A stretch of DNA of 8,431 bases from Rubritepida sp. (GCA_014376425.1 JACMRO010000496.1:1-8431), one strand, 5' to 3'; positions 1 through 6,900 are shown, numbered from the stretch's first letter. Made by a program: numbers and translations. The notes: generated by a model not told the origin, from the sequence alone.

Positions 1-1
1 C

Positions 2-1084
2 CTCTGCCGCTGCGTGGAGGCGGCGATCCGCGCCGGTGCGACGACCATCAACATCCCCGACACGGTGGGCTATGCCTTGCCGGAGGTGACGGCGCGGCAA
101 TTCACCATGCTGCGCCACCGGGTGCCGAATGCCGACCAGGTGTTCTTCTCCACCCATAACCACAATGATCTGGGCCTGGCCGTGGCCAACACCTTGGCCG
201 CCGTGCAGGCGGGGGTGCGGCAGATCGAGTGCACCATCAACGGCATCGGCGAACGCGCCGGCAATGCCGCGCTGGAGGAGGTGGTGATGGCGCTGCGCAC
301 CCGGCGTGACAAGTTGGCGGCGAAGCACTCCATCAAGACGACCCGGCTGCTGGGCATGTCGCGCCTGCTGGCCGCCATCACCGGCTTTGACGTGCAGCCC
401 AATAAGGCGATCGTCGGCCGCAACGCCTTCGCGCATGAAAGCGGCATCCACCAGGACGGCGTGCTGAAGGATGCCTCAACCTACGAGATCATGACACCCG
501 AGAGCGTGGGCTGGACCAAATCGTCATTGGTGCTGGGCAAGCATTCCGGCCGGGCGGCGTTTCGCGATCGGCTTGCCACGCTGGGCTACGAGGTCGGCGA
601 CAACCAGCTCAACGACGCCTTCAAGCGCTTCAAGGATTTGGCCGACCGCAAGAAGATCGTCTACGACGAGGACATCGCGGCGCTGGTGGATGACGAGATC
701 GGCAACCAGCAGAACCGGGTCAAGCTGACTGCCTTGACGGTCGCCACCGGCATGGGCACGCGGCCCATGGCCACGTTGGCGCTGGAAGTGGATGGCGAGA
801 AGCTTGAAGGCATGGCGACAGGCGACGGCGCGGTGGATGCGACCTTCGCCGCCATCCGCAACGCCTGGCCGCATGATGTGGTCCTGAAGCTCTATGCGGT
901 GCAGAGCGTGACCGGCGGCACCGATGCGCAGGCGCGGGTCACCGTGCGGATGGAGGAGGCGGGCAAGCTGGTCGATGGCCAGGGCGCGGACACCGATACC
1001 ATCGTGGCCAGCGCGCGGGCCTATGTGCACGCGCTGAACAAACTGCTGGTCAAGCGCGAGCGGCGGGAACCCCCCGCCGCCTGA
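2..1084 (+). CDS. leuA: 2-isopropylmalate synthase, C-terminal part (5' end outside window)
   Basis: LeuA condenses acetyl-CoA with 2-oxoisovalerate, the committed step of leucine synthesis in the cytoplasm. The frame is open from the left edge, so the true start and the first part of the TIM barrel lie outside the window; about 360 residues remain of a protein usually near 520. Visible marks: the metal-binding HNHNDLG motif (155-175), the HESGIHQDGVLK segment typical of alpha-isopropylmalate synthases, a linker region, then the LeuA regulatory dimer domain that binds the feedback inhibitor leucine (VDATFAAIRNAW, ADTDTIVASARAYVHALNK). The C-terminus ALNKLLVKR is characteristic of proteobacterial LeuA. 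The GTG at 14 is internal, not the start. The gene ends only 9 bp from the convergent gene on the other strand. The reading frame is intact and identification is secure. Confidence 0.96.
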   Translation, partial: LCRCVEAAIRAGATTINIPDTVGYALPEVTARQFTMLRHRVPNADQVFFSTHNHNDLGLAVANTLAAVQAGVRQIECTINGIGERAGNAALEEVVMALRTRRDKLAAKHSIKTTRLLGMSRLLAAITGFDVQPNKAIVGRNAFAHESGIHQDGVLKDASTYEIMTPESVGWTKSSLVLGKHSGRAAFRDRLATLGYEVGDNQLNDAFKRFKDLADRKKIVYDEDIAALVDDEIGNQQNRVKLTALTVATGMGTRPMATLALEVDGEKLEGMATGDGAVDATFAAIRNAWPHDVVLKLYAVQSVTGGTDAQARVTVRMEEAGKLVDGQGADTDTIVASARAYVHALNKLLVKRERREPPAA

Positions 1085-1093
1085 CGCCTGCCT

Positions 1094-1621
1094 TCAGCTG
1101 CGCGGCGTGGCCGGCCGGGGTGCGGGACGGGCCGCGGCGCGTTCGGCACGCGGGGCGCGCGCTGAGGCCGGCGTCGTGGTGCCGCACTGCGCGGGTTCGT
1201 AGGCGTGGCGGATCTGCCGCTCCTGCGACAGCGAAGCCAGCTGGTCACGGGTACGGGCCAGGATTGCCGCGGGGAACAGCGTCTGCTGGTTGGAACAGAA
1301 CAGCGAGCCCTGGCTGATGCCGGCCTGGCTGTGAATGTTCGCCGTGTTGGTGATGTAGTTGTCCAGCGCGCGCTGGCCGCCGGCGCGGCGGAAGTGGCGC
1401 TGCACGTCGGTGTATACGCTGCCGAGCACACCGCGATGTTCGGTGACGAAGCGGTTGTAGTCATCCTCGCGGTTGCAGGTCAGCGCCAGGACCATCAACT
1501 GGCTTTGCAGCGCGCGCACATCGAAGGAGGGCCGCTCGGCCGGCTGCAGGCACTGGGCGAAGGCGGGGCCGGCGATGCTGGCCGTGATCAGGCCGGCGAT
1601 GAAGGTGCGAATAGGCGACAT
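1094..1621 (-). CDS. Exported hypothetical protein with four cysteines
   Basis: A 175-residue protein of unknown function. The N-terminus MSPIRTFIAGLITASIAGPAFA is a clear Sec signal peptide with an AxA cleavage site near residue 22, so the mature form should be periplasmic or secreted, starting QCLQP. The mature part has four cysteines (about residues 23, 49, 109, 147), enough for two disulfides, and a helical, charged middle (TCNREDDYNRFVTEHRGVLG). The last 30 residues are a low-complexity Ala/Arg/Pro tail. The ATG at 1621 is chosen because it places the signal peptide at the N-terminus; only a weak GGAG lies 11 nt upstream. It converges on leuA with a 9-bp gap. Codon use matches its neighbours. 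The resemblance is to small uncharacterised alphaproteobacterial secreted proteins, with no functional assignment possible. Confidence 0.78.
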   Translation of the reverse strand: MSPIRTFIAGLITASIAGPAFAQCLQPAERPSFDVRALQSQLMVLALTCNREDDYNRFVTEHRGVLGSVYTDVQRHFRRAGGQRALDNYITNTANIHSQAGISQGSLFCSNQQTLFPAAILARTRDQLASLSQERQIRHAYEPAQCGTTTPASARAPRAERAAARPAPRPATPRS

Positions 1622-1640
1622 GGACGCCGTGTCTCCGGAA

Positions 1641-1664
1641 AAGTGGGGTTTCTGAGCCCCGCTT
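1641..1664 (-). terminator. Possible hairpin terminator or leader hairpin between coq9-like gene and secreted-protein gene
   Basis: On the minus strand a GGGG/CCCC stem, extended by AAG/CTT past one mismatch and closed by an 8-nt loop, is followed by a short T run (CTTTTCC). It lies about 90 nt after the COQ9-family stop and 20 nt before the secreted-protein start. It could end the upstream operon or be a hairpin in the leader of the next gene. The stem is short, so confidence is low. Confidence 0.3.
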
Positions 1665-1687
1665 CTACAGGCAGAATCGTTCGGCGC

Positions 1688-1716
1688 GAAGCCCCTAATA
1701 AAATCAACGTTGTCAA
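1688..1716 (-). promoter_or_regulatory. AT-rich candidate promoter for the exported hypothetical gene
   Basis: The 131-bp gap 1622-1752 contains the only clearly AT-rich stretch in this part of the window. On the minus strand it has a perfect TTGACA (1716-1711), followed by TGATTTTATTAG. No good -10 hexamer occurs at 16-18 nt spacing, so this is a candidate only. CAACGTTG (1705-1712), a perfect 8-bp palindrome, overlaps the -35-like box and could be an operator half or chance. Confidence 0.28.
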
Positions 1717-1752
1717 CCGTCTATGCCAAACAGCCGAGAGATGGACGGAAGT

Positions 1753-2298
1753 TCAGCCAGCCTTGCGGGGACGCTGCAGCCGATGCAGGTCGGCCAGCCG
1801 GCGGTCCAGGAAGGCGAGTGTCCGTCCCAGATCGGCCGATGCGTCGCGCATCCAGAAGACCAGCGTGGCTCCGTATACCGCCGCTAGCGAGGCGCGTCGG
1901 GTGTACCAGGAGAAATCCGCTGATCGGTCGCCGGCGGCGTACCACATGGCGCTCATCGTATCGGCCGTCAGCCGCAAAGCGAGCGGGGCATTCCATGGGG
2001 TGGCGAGGATCGCCAGGGCACCGCGCAGCGCCTCCTTGTGCGGCCAGGCCTGCTCGAACCTGATTTCGATCAGCCGGCGGATGCGCGCGGGCACCCGTAG
2101 GGCACCAAGGTCCCCCGCCGCTTCCGCCATGCGCCGGTCGCCCAGGCGTGACCAGGCCGCCACGGCATCCCGCGGCCCACGCGGGAAGATGTTGTCGGCC
2201 ATCGCGGCGTCGCCGGCGGCCTCGGCCAGCGCCAACCGGGTCCAGCCCAGCCGCGGCACCAGGGGCAACAGCCGGTCGATGGTCTCTTCCTCAGTCAT
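1753..2298 (-). CDS. COQ9 family protein (ubiquinone biosynthesis accessory factor)
   Basis: COQ9 proteins are helical, TetR-like-fold lipid-binding accessory factors that present ubiquinone intermediates to the hydroxylase COQ7; bacterial members are assigned the same role by homology. Family marks: an N-terminal helix (TEEETIDRLLPLVPRLGWT), the segment LRGALAILATPWNAPLALRL, then SAMWYAAGD and DFSWYTRRASLAAVYGATLV, ending in AFLDRRLADLHRLQR. These C-terminal blocks are the most conserved part of the family. The ATG at 2298 (181 aa) begins where family members normally begin. A GTG at 2340 (195 aa) would give a GTGA overlap with the upstream stop and is the main alternative; neither has a good ribosome binding site, so coupling from the upstream gene is likely. 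Many alphaproteobacterial COQ9 genes sit divergent from rpsU; here no rpsU is seen and the gene ends a three-gene overlapping string behind ligD. Confidence 0.88.
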   Translation of the reverse strand: MTEEETIDRLLPLVPRLGWTRLALAEAAGDAAMADNIFPRGPRDAVAAWSRLGDRRMAEAAGDLGALRVPARIRRLIEIRFEQAWPHKEALRGALAILATPWNAPLALRLTADTMSAMWYAAGDRSADFSWYTRRASLAAVYGATLVFWMRDASADLGRTLAFLDRRLADLHRLQRPRKAG

Positions 2299-2336
2299 GA
2301 CGATATGATGGGGCCGCATGGGCCGGGGCGCCAGGG

Positions 2337-2744
2337 TCACTCGGCACGGACATTGCCGCGATGGTCCAGACCAAGCCGCCGCATCTGCCCATCGCGCCGA
2401 CCCATGGCGCGCCAGATGCCGCCCGACTCAAGCCGCAAATCCCCGATCTCAGTGTAACCCGCCTGCTCGAACCGGGCGCGCGCCTGAGCCGCGGTGAGGG
2501 TGGTTTGACCGGCTTCCGGCGCCGCAGCAACCGGCGGGGCCGGGGGGGCCGCATTGTTCGGCGGCTCTGGCTGCAACGGCGTCGGATTAAGCTCGCGGTT
2601 GGGCGGGCCTACATCAGCCGGGCGGGTCGTGGGCCGGTCACCCATCACCTCGGGCGGGACGCGCGGCGGGTCGGCCAGCGGCTGCGCGAGAGCGGGGACT
2701 GCCGCCCCCAGCAGCATCAGGGTGACGGCAAGACTGGGGCTCAT
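2337..2744 (-). CDS. Exported protein with Pro-rich linker and PepSY-like C-terminal domain
   Basis: A 135-residue predicted periplasmic protein. Residues 1-20 (MSPSLAVTLMLLGAAVPALA) form a signal peptide with an ALA-Q cleavage site. Residues about 22-80 are a Pro/Ala/Asn-rich, probably disordered linker. The last 50 residues (RARFEQAGYTEIGDLRLE, then GIWRAMGRRDGQ and LGLDHRGNV) have the pattern of PepSY-like domains: an amphipathic helix, an x-GYT-turn, a strand, GxW, then LDxxGxV. PepSY-like domains are small inhibitory or binding modules in the cell envelope; the ligand here is unknown. The ATG at 2744 overlaps the TGA of the 37-codon ORF upstream (ATGA), with a GGGGTG ribosome-binding-like stretch 7-8 nt before it inside that ORF. 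Its own stop overlaps the possible GTG start of the COQ9 gene. Domain assignment is from pattern only. Confidence 0.8.
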   Translation of the reverse strand: MSPSLAVTLMLLGAAVPALAQPLADPPRVPPEVMGDRPTTRPADVGPPNRELNPTPLQPEPPNNAAPPAPPVAAAPEAGQTTLTAAQARARFEQAGYTEIGDLRLESGGIWRAMGRRDGQMRRLGLDHRGNVRAE

Positions 2745-2854
2745 GCCCGCACCCCAGTGTCACCTGTTTCGGGACAGATGGCGCCCAGGATCGTCACACC
2801 GTCGCCGCCAGTGATGTCCAGAGATAAGTCGGCGACGATGCATATCACGGGCAT
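2741..2854 (-). CDS. Small ORF, 37 aa, translationally coupled to the PepSY-like gene
   Basis: Translated by hand, 2854 to 2741 gives a 37-residue protein beginning MPVICIVADLSLDITGGDG and ending AICPETGDTGVRA. Three things support translation: a strong purine-rich ribosome binding site (AGAAGGGA, 2870-2863) 8 nt before the ATG; a stop codon that overlaps the ATG of the next gene as ATGA, the same junction style used further down this operon; and no other gene in this interval. It has no signal peptide or membrane segment, two cysteines (5 and 27), and is rich in Ile, Val, Gly and Asp. The family is not recognised. It could be a functional microprotein or a leader ORF whose translation controls the PepSY-like gene. 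It begins 69 nt after the ligD stop. Confidence 0.55.
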   Translation of the reverse strand: MPVICIVADLSLDITGGDGVTILGAICPETGDTGVRA

Positions 2855-2870
2855 GGTTGGCTTCCCTTCT
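2855..2870 (-). promoter_or_regulatory. Strong ribosome binding site of the 37-aa ORF
   Basis: On the minus strand AGAAGGGA (2870-2863) stands 8 nt from the ATG at 2854. It is one of the better Shine-Dalgarno matches in the window and decides in favour of translation starting here. No convincing terminator separates it from the ligD stop 69 nt upstream, so readthrough from ligD transcription is possible. Confidence 0.55.
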
Positions 2871-2911
2871 GTTGTACCTTCAACGCGGCAATGCGGGGTG
2901 GGTTGTGCCAG

Positions 2912-2935
2912 TCAGGCGACGCTTCAGGCGACGCT
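2912..2935. repeat. Perfect 12-bp tandem duplication across the ligD stop codon
   Basis: The 12-mer TCAGGCGACGCT occurs twice back to back (2912-2923 and 2924-2935). Read on the minus strand each copy is AGC GTC GCC TGA, so both copies encode Ser-Val-Ala-stop in the same frame. LigD therefore ends at the first copy met (2924) and the second provides a backup stop 12 nt later. Confidence 0.9.
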
Positions 2936-5725
2936 GCGGCTGGTCAGCGCCCGAATCGCCCCTGCCAGCGATCCGCCGGCGTCGGAGAAGCCGGCCCAGG
3001 GGTCGCGGGCGGGCGGCGGGGTGTCGCGCACCGCGGCCAGCCTGGTGCCATTGGGGACGAGCCCAGCTTTCACCTCCGGCCAAGCCACAGGCCGCGCTAC
3101 CGGTGCCCCCGGTCGCGCCCGCGGGGACCAGCTGGCGATGGCGGTGGAGAGCAGGTCGTTGCGCAGGTAATCCAGGAAGATACGGCCGGTGCGCAGCTTC
3201 TTCGCCATGTTGGTGGTGAAGCGCTCGGGCATGTCCTGCTCCAGCTGCACGCAGACGAGCTGCGCGAACTTCTTGCCCTCCGGCCAGCCCAGATCACCGC
3301 GCGCCAGCGGCACCACCAGATGCAGGCCCTTGCCGCCGGTGATGCGCGGGAAGGTGGTCAGCCCCAACGCCTCCAGCCGGCGCTTCAACTCCAGCCCGCC
3401 GGCGATGACTGCGTCGAAATCCAGCCCCTCGGCCGGGTCGAGGTCGAATACCAGGCGGTCGGGCCGCGTCGGGTCGTCGGCGCGGGCGCCGGAGGGGTGC
3501 AGCTCCAGCACCGACATCTGCGCCATCGCCAGCAACCCGGGCATGTCGTCCACCCGCAGGAAGGCGCGGCGCTGGCCGGGCATTTCCACAGCGCCGATGA
3601 GCGGCGACTGGCCGGGCATGGCGTGGCGCTGAAAAAATAGCTGCCCGCCGATACCGTCGGGCGCCCGCACGACGGAGAGCGGCCGGCCACCGCAGCTGGC
3701 CAGGATCGCCTCGGCATGGCTCTGGTAGTAGGCGGCAAGATCGGCCTTGGTGATGGCCGGGCTGTCGTCGGTAGCGGGCCAGAGCTGCTTTTCGGGATGG
3801 GTCAGACGAAGCGCGGGGATGGGCCGCGCGGGCGTGAGGGCGGGCGGCGGGCTGGTTCCGGCGGGCCGGGCCACCGCCGGGCCGGGCCGGGCTTTCGCCG
3901 CCGGGCGCGGCCCGGCGGGGGCGGGCCCGGGCGGGGGCACGGGCTCGGGCGGCGGCGTGACGTCGGCTGCCCGCTTATCCTCCCGCAGTCCCTGGAAACT
4001 GGCGTGGCGCAACATGCCCTCGCCGGTCCAGCCGCCATAGGCGATTTCCGCCACCAATTTCGGCCGCACCCATTTCACCGCCCCGGCGCGGGGTGGCTGG
4101 GCACCGCTGAACGGCGAGACGGGCTGCACCAGGGGCTCCAGCCGCTGCAACAGCCCGTCCGCCACCTTGGCCGAAAAGCCGGTGCCGACGCGGCCGAGAT
4201 GGATGAGCCTGCCGTCGCGCATCGCGCCCATCAGCAGCGCACCCAACCCGCGGCCGGTCTTCTCCGGCGTGTAGCCGCCGATGACGAACTCATCGCGGCC
4301 GCGGCATTTCGCCTTGGTCCAACCATCGTTCCGGCCGGAAATGTACGACGCGTCAGCACGTTTGGAGACGATGCCCTCCATCGCCAGCTCGCACGCCGAG
4401 GCCAGCACTGCCTCACCCGGCGCGCGGAAATCGTCGAGGTAACGCAGCGCCGGGGCGGCGCCGTCCAGCCAGAGTTTGAGCGCGGCCTTGCGTTCGGTGA
4501 GGGGCCGGGGGCGCAGATCCACAGCGCCCGCAAACAGCAGGTCGAACAGGTAGAACACCATGGGCGCCCGGCTGTCGCCGGCCAGCACCGCCTGCAGTTC
4601 CGAAAAGCTGGGCTGGCCCTTGTCGTCCAGCACCACCACCTCGCCATCCGCCAGGCCGTCGGGGAGTGCGGCGGCCGCGCGCGCCAACGCGGCGAAGCGC
4701 GGCGTCCAGTCCAGCCCGGTGCGGGTACGGATGGCGGCCTGACCGCCGGCCACGCGAAGCTGCGTGCGGTAGCCATCAAGCTTCAGCTCGTGCAGCCAGG
4801 CGTCGCCGGCGGGCGGCGCGGTCACCAGGCGGCACAGTTGGGGGGGCACGAAGTCCGGCATGGCGATAGCGGGGCGATGCCGGGCGGATGGCGCGGCTGC
4901 GACCTGGCTGGCCACGGCCCTGGGTTTTGCAGGCTTACGGCCAACCGGCTTCGCGGCGGCGGGTTGCGCCCCGGCCGTCCCCTGGCCTGCCTCGTCCGGT
5001 TCACGGCCGGTCGGCGACGGGCCGGCCTTCGCGGCAGCCCTCTTGGCAGCGGGACGGGCTGCCTTCGCCCGCTCCGCGCGCGGGCCGACAGCGCCCTCGC
5101 CCCGCCCGGGCGGCGGCCACACCTCGCCGCGGCCGGGTTTGGCGCCGATCTGCGCCATGGTCCGCCCGGTCTTCACCGACGTCTCGTCGCCCAGCACCGC
5201 GTCGCCTGCACCCGGCGTCGCCATGCTGTCCCGCTCCTTGATCAGCAGCCAGTTGTGCCGGCCCGGCTTTTCGCCCGCCCGTGGCTTGAGCCGGATCAGC
5301 ACGTAGCCGCCGCGGATGCGCGCACCGGCGACAACAAACTTGAGTTCGCCCCGGTCCAGATCCTGCTCCACCGCCTCAGGGTGCAATGGCGCCCAGCTAC
5401 CGCGGTCCCACAGTTGGACCACCCCGGCGCCATAGCCCTCGGGGATCACGCCCTCGAAATCGCCATAGTCGAGCGGGTGGTCCTCGACCTCCACCGCCAG
5501 TCGTTTATCCGCCGGGTCGAGCGAGGGGCCGCGGGTTACCGCCCAGCTTTTCAGCACGCCACCCCATTCCAGCCGAAAGTCGTAGTGGAGCCGGGTCGCG
5601 TCATGCTTCTGCACGCAGAAGGACAGCGTCTTGCCTGGCGCGGCCACGACACCTGCCGGCTCGGGCGATCGACTGAAATCGCGCTTCGCGCGGTAGGTGC
5701 CCAGCTTGTCGGCGGAAGCGCCCAT
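2924..5725 (-). CDS. ligD: NHEJ DNA ligase D: phosphoesterase-ligase-polymerase fusion
   Basis: A 933-residue multifunctional enzyme that repairs double-strand breaks with Ku: it trims 3' ends, fills gaps and seals nicks using ATP. Domain order is phosphoesterase, ligase, polymerase, as in Pseudomonas LigD and unlike the mycobacterial order. Phosphoesterase (about 10-165): H41, H47, D49, R51, H83 and Y87 match the family metal and phosphate ligands. Ligase (about 295-585): nucleotidylated lysine K315 in KLDGYR, E450 in EGIVSKR, and W469-K471-K473 in WTKAKC, then an OB fold. Polymerase (about 638-925): D761 and D763 in VFDLDP, GGKGLH, and D852 in FLDYLRND. All catalytic residues appear intact. 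Two long Ala/Lys/Pro-rich linkers (about 200-290 and 590-637) separate the domains. The ATG at 5725 starts the usual KLGTYRAKRDF block and overlaps the ku reading frame by 175 nt. Confidence 0.97.
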   Translation of the reverse strand: MGASADKLGTYRAKRDFSRSPEPAGVVAAPGKTLSFCVQKHDATRLHYDFRLEWGGVLKSWAVTRGPSLDPADKRLAVEVEDHPLDYGDFEGVIPEGYGAGVVQLWDRGSWAPLHPEAVEQDLDRGELKFVVAGARIRGGYVLIRLKPRAGEKPGRHNWLLIKERDSMATPGAGDAVLGDETSVKTGRTMAQIGAKPGRGEVWPPPGRGEGAVGPRAERAKAARPAAKRAAAKAGPSPTGREPDEAGQGTAGAQPAAAKPVGRKPAKPRAVASQVAAAPSARHRPAIAMPDFVPPQLCRLVTAPPAGDAWLHELKLDGYRTQLRVAGGQAAIRTRTGLDWTPRFAALARAAAALPDGLADGEVVVLDDKGQPSFSELQAVLAGDSRAPMVFYLFDLLFAGAVDLRPRPLTERKAALKLWLDGAAPALRYLDDFRAPGEAVLASACELAMEGIVSKRADASYISGRNDGWTKAKCRGRDEFVIGGYTPEKTGRGLGALLMGAMRDGRLIHLGRVGTGFSAKVADGLLQRLEPLVQPVSPFSGAQPPRAGAVKWVRPKLVAEIAYGGWTGEGMLRHASFQGLREDKRAADVTPPPEPVPPPGPAPAGPRPAAKARPGPAVARPAGTSPPPALTPARPIPALRLTHPEKQLWPATDDSPAITKADLAAYYQSHAEAILASCGGRPLSVVRAPDGIGGQLFFQRHAMPGQSPLIGAVEMPGQRRAFLRVDDMPGLLAMAQMSVLELHPSGARADDPTRPDRLVFDLDPAEGLDFDAVIAGGLELKRRLEALGLTTFPRITGGKGLHLVVPLARGDLGWPEGKKFAQLVCVQLEQDMPERFTTNMAKKLRTGRIFLDYLRNDLLSTAIASWSPRARPGAPVARPVAWPEVKAGLVPNGTRLAAVRDTPPPARDPWAGFSDAGGSLAGAIRALTSRSVA
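3917..3943 (+). other. G-quadruplex-capable G-run cluster inside ligD
   Basis: Five G-tracts of 3-5 bases separated by loops of 1-3 bases lie on the plus strand (3917-3921, 3923-3925, 3929-3931, 3933-3937, 3941-3943), meeting the G3+N1-7 rule. This is the non-coding (template) strand of ligD and encodes the Pro/Ala-rich ligase-polymerase linker, so it may be a by-product of proline codons in a GC-rich gene. Confidence 0.5.
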
Positions 5726-6669
5726 CGCGCGGCGCGGCGCTTGGCGGGCAGCGCTTGGGCCGGGGCGGCTTGGGCGGGCGCGGCCTTCGCGGTGGCTTTC
5801 GCGGCCGGCTTGGCCGCGGGCTTGCGCGGCTCGGCGCTGGCCGTCTTGCGCTGCGGCGCCGGGTCATTAGCCGGCTGCCGCGCGGCCGGCGCCTCCCGGT
5901 TTTCAAGGCTGCGCCGCAGCGCCTCCATCAGATCGATCACATTGTCCGGCGCGGGTGCCGGGGCGCTTACGCCGCCATCACCACCGTCGAGCTTGCTCTG
6001 GATCAGCGCGCGCAGCGCATCCTCGTAGCGGTCGTCGAATTCGGACGGTTCGAAGGGTCCCAGCTGCTGCTCGATAATGCGCGAGGCGATTTCGATCATC
6101 TTGGCGTCCGACCGCCCCTGCGGAATGGCGTCGAACAGGGCAGCCTGGTCACGCACCTCGTCATGGCTGCGCAGGGTGCTAAGCAACATGCCGCGGCCGC
6201 GCGGTTCGATCGCCACCACCCGCTCCCGCGTGCCCATCACCACCCGGGCCAGCGCAATGTGGCCGGCGGCCTCCATAGCCTCGCGGATCACGTTGAAGGC
6301 ATCGATGCCCGCGCGGCCGTTCGGTACCATGTAGTAGGGCTCGTCCCACCAGATGCGGTCGATCTCGGCGGCGTTGACGAACTTCTCGATGTCCAGGGTC
6401 TTGGTGCTCTCCAGCCGCACCGACTTGATCTCGTCATCGGTCAGCAGCACGTAGCGATCGCGCTCGATCTCGAAGCCCTTGACCAGGCCCCTTCGCTCGA
6501 TCGGCCCGGTGTCGGGGTCGATCGTCTGGGTGCGGATCCGGTTGCCGGTCTTGGGATTGATCAGATGGAAATGCACATCGCCCGCCGCGGTAGTGGCGGG
6601 GAAGAGGGAGATTGGGCAAGCCACCAGCGAGAGCCGCAGATGTCCTTCCCAGGTCGGGCGCTGTGCCAT
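5551..6669 (-). CDS. ku: Non-homologous end-joining protein Ku, with C-terminal readthrough extension
   Basis: Bacterial Ku forms a homodimeric ring on DNA ends and recruits LigD. The core is typical: MAQRPTWEGHLRLSLVACPI at the start, then IDRIWWDEPYYMVPNG, FNVIREAM, ARVVMGTRERVVAIEPRGRG and MIEIASRIIEQQLGPFEPSEF. Residues about 256-315 form the usual flexible Lys/Ala tail, which in other species aids DNA and LigD binding, ending AKRRAAR. Normal Ku proteins stop about here. Instead codon 316 is TGG (5724-5722), sharing bases with the ligD ATG, and the frame continues 57 more codons over the ligD start to a TGA at 5551. That tail (WALPPTSWAPTARS...) is ligD DNA read in another frame and resembles no Ku. 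The start at 6669 has an AGGAG 8 nt upstream, right after the end of the DUF892 remnant. Identity is certain; the exact C-terminus is the odd point. Confidence 0.94.
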   Translation of the reverse strand: MAQRPTWEGHLRLSLVACPISLFPATTAAGDVHFHLINPKTGNRIRTQTIDPDTGPIERRGLVKGFEIERDRYVLLTDDEIKSVRLESTKTLDIEKFVNAAEIDRIWWDEPYYMVPNGRAGIDAFNVIREAMEAAGHIALARVVMGTRERVVAIEPRGRGMLLSTLRSHDEVRDQAALFDAIPQGRSDAKMIEIASRIIEQQLGPFEPSEFDDRYEDALRALIQSKLDGGDGGVSAPAPAPDNVIDLMEALRRSLENREAPAARQPANDPAPQRKTASAEPRKPAAKPAAKATAKAAPAQAAPAQALPAKRRAARWALPPTSWAPTARSAISVDRPSRQVSWPRQARRCPSACRSMTRPGSTTTFGWNGVAC

Positions 6670-6677
6670 GTGGGTCG

Positions 6678-6682
6678 CTCCT
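6678..6682 (-). promoter_or_regulatory. Ribosome binding site of ku
   Basis: AGGAG on the minus strand, 8 nt before the ku ATG at 6669 and only 2 nt after the TGA ending the DUF892 remnant (6687-6685). The tight spacing indicates that ku was the second gene of an operon headed by the ferritin-like gene. Confidence 0.7.
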
Positions 6683-6900
6683 GTTCATCGGCGCGAACGG
6701 TCGGCGGCGGCGCTGGTTGCGCCGCCGCCGAATCGAACGTCAAGGGTGCTGGTGGCCGGGCCGTTCAGCAGCAGGTCGGTTTCCTTTTCTTCCGCCAGCG
6801 TCTCCCGCAGCAGGGCGGCCGCGTCCGTCATGTCCAGCGCCTCGGCCCAGGCGGCCAGGATGCCGTGGCGGGCCATCTCGTAATGCTCGACCGCCTGGCA

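Noticed and set aside
524..1030. 168-codon minus-strand frame inside leuA
   Set aside because: Shadow of leuA codon bias; His/Arg-rich product with no family resemblance.
1205..2308. 367-codon plus-strand frame across the secreted-protein and COQ9 genes
   Set aside because: It spans the intergenic region and two supported minus-strand genes, and its product is low-complexity.
3830..3960. GGCCGGG-rich run resembling a repeat array
   Set aside because: It is the Pro/Ala/Gly codon run of the LigD interdomain linker, without a regular period.
3716..6028. 770-codon open frame on the plus strand antisense to ligD and ku
   Set aside because: Its composition is Arg/Gly/Ala-rich with no domain, and the opposite strand encodes two certain proteins with intact catalytic motifs. 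Long antisense frames are expected in high-GC genes.
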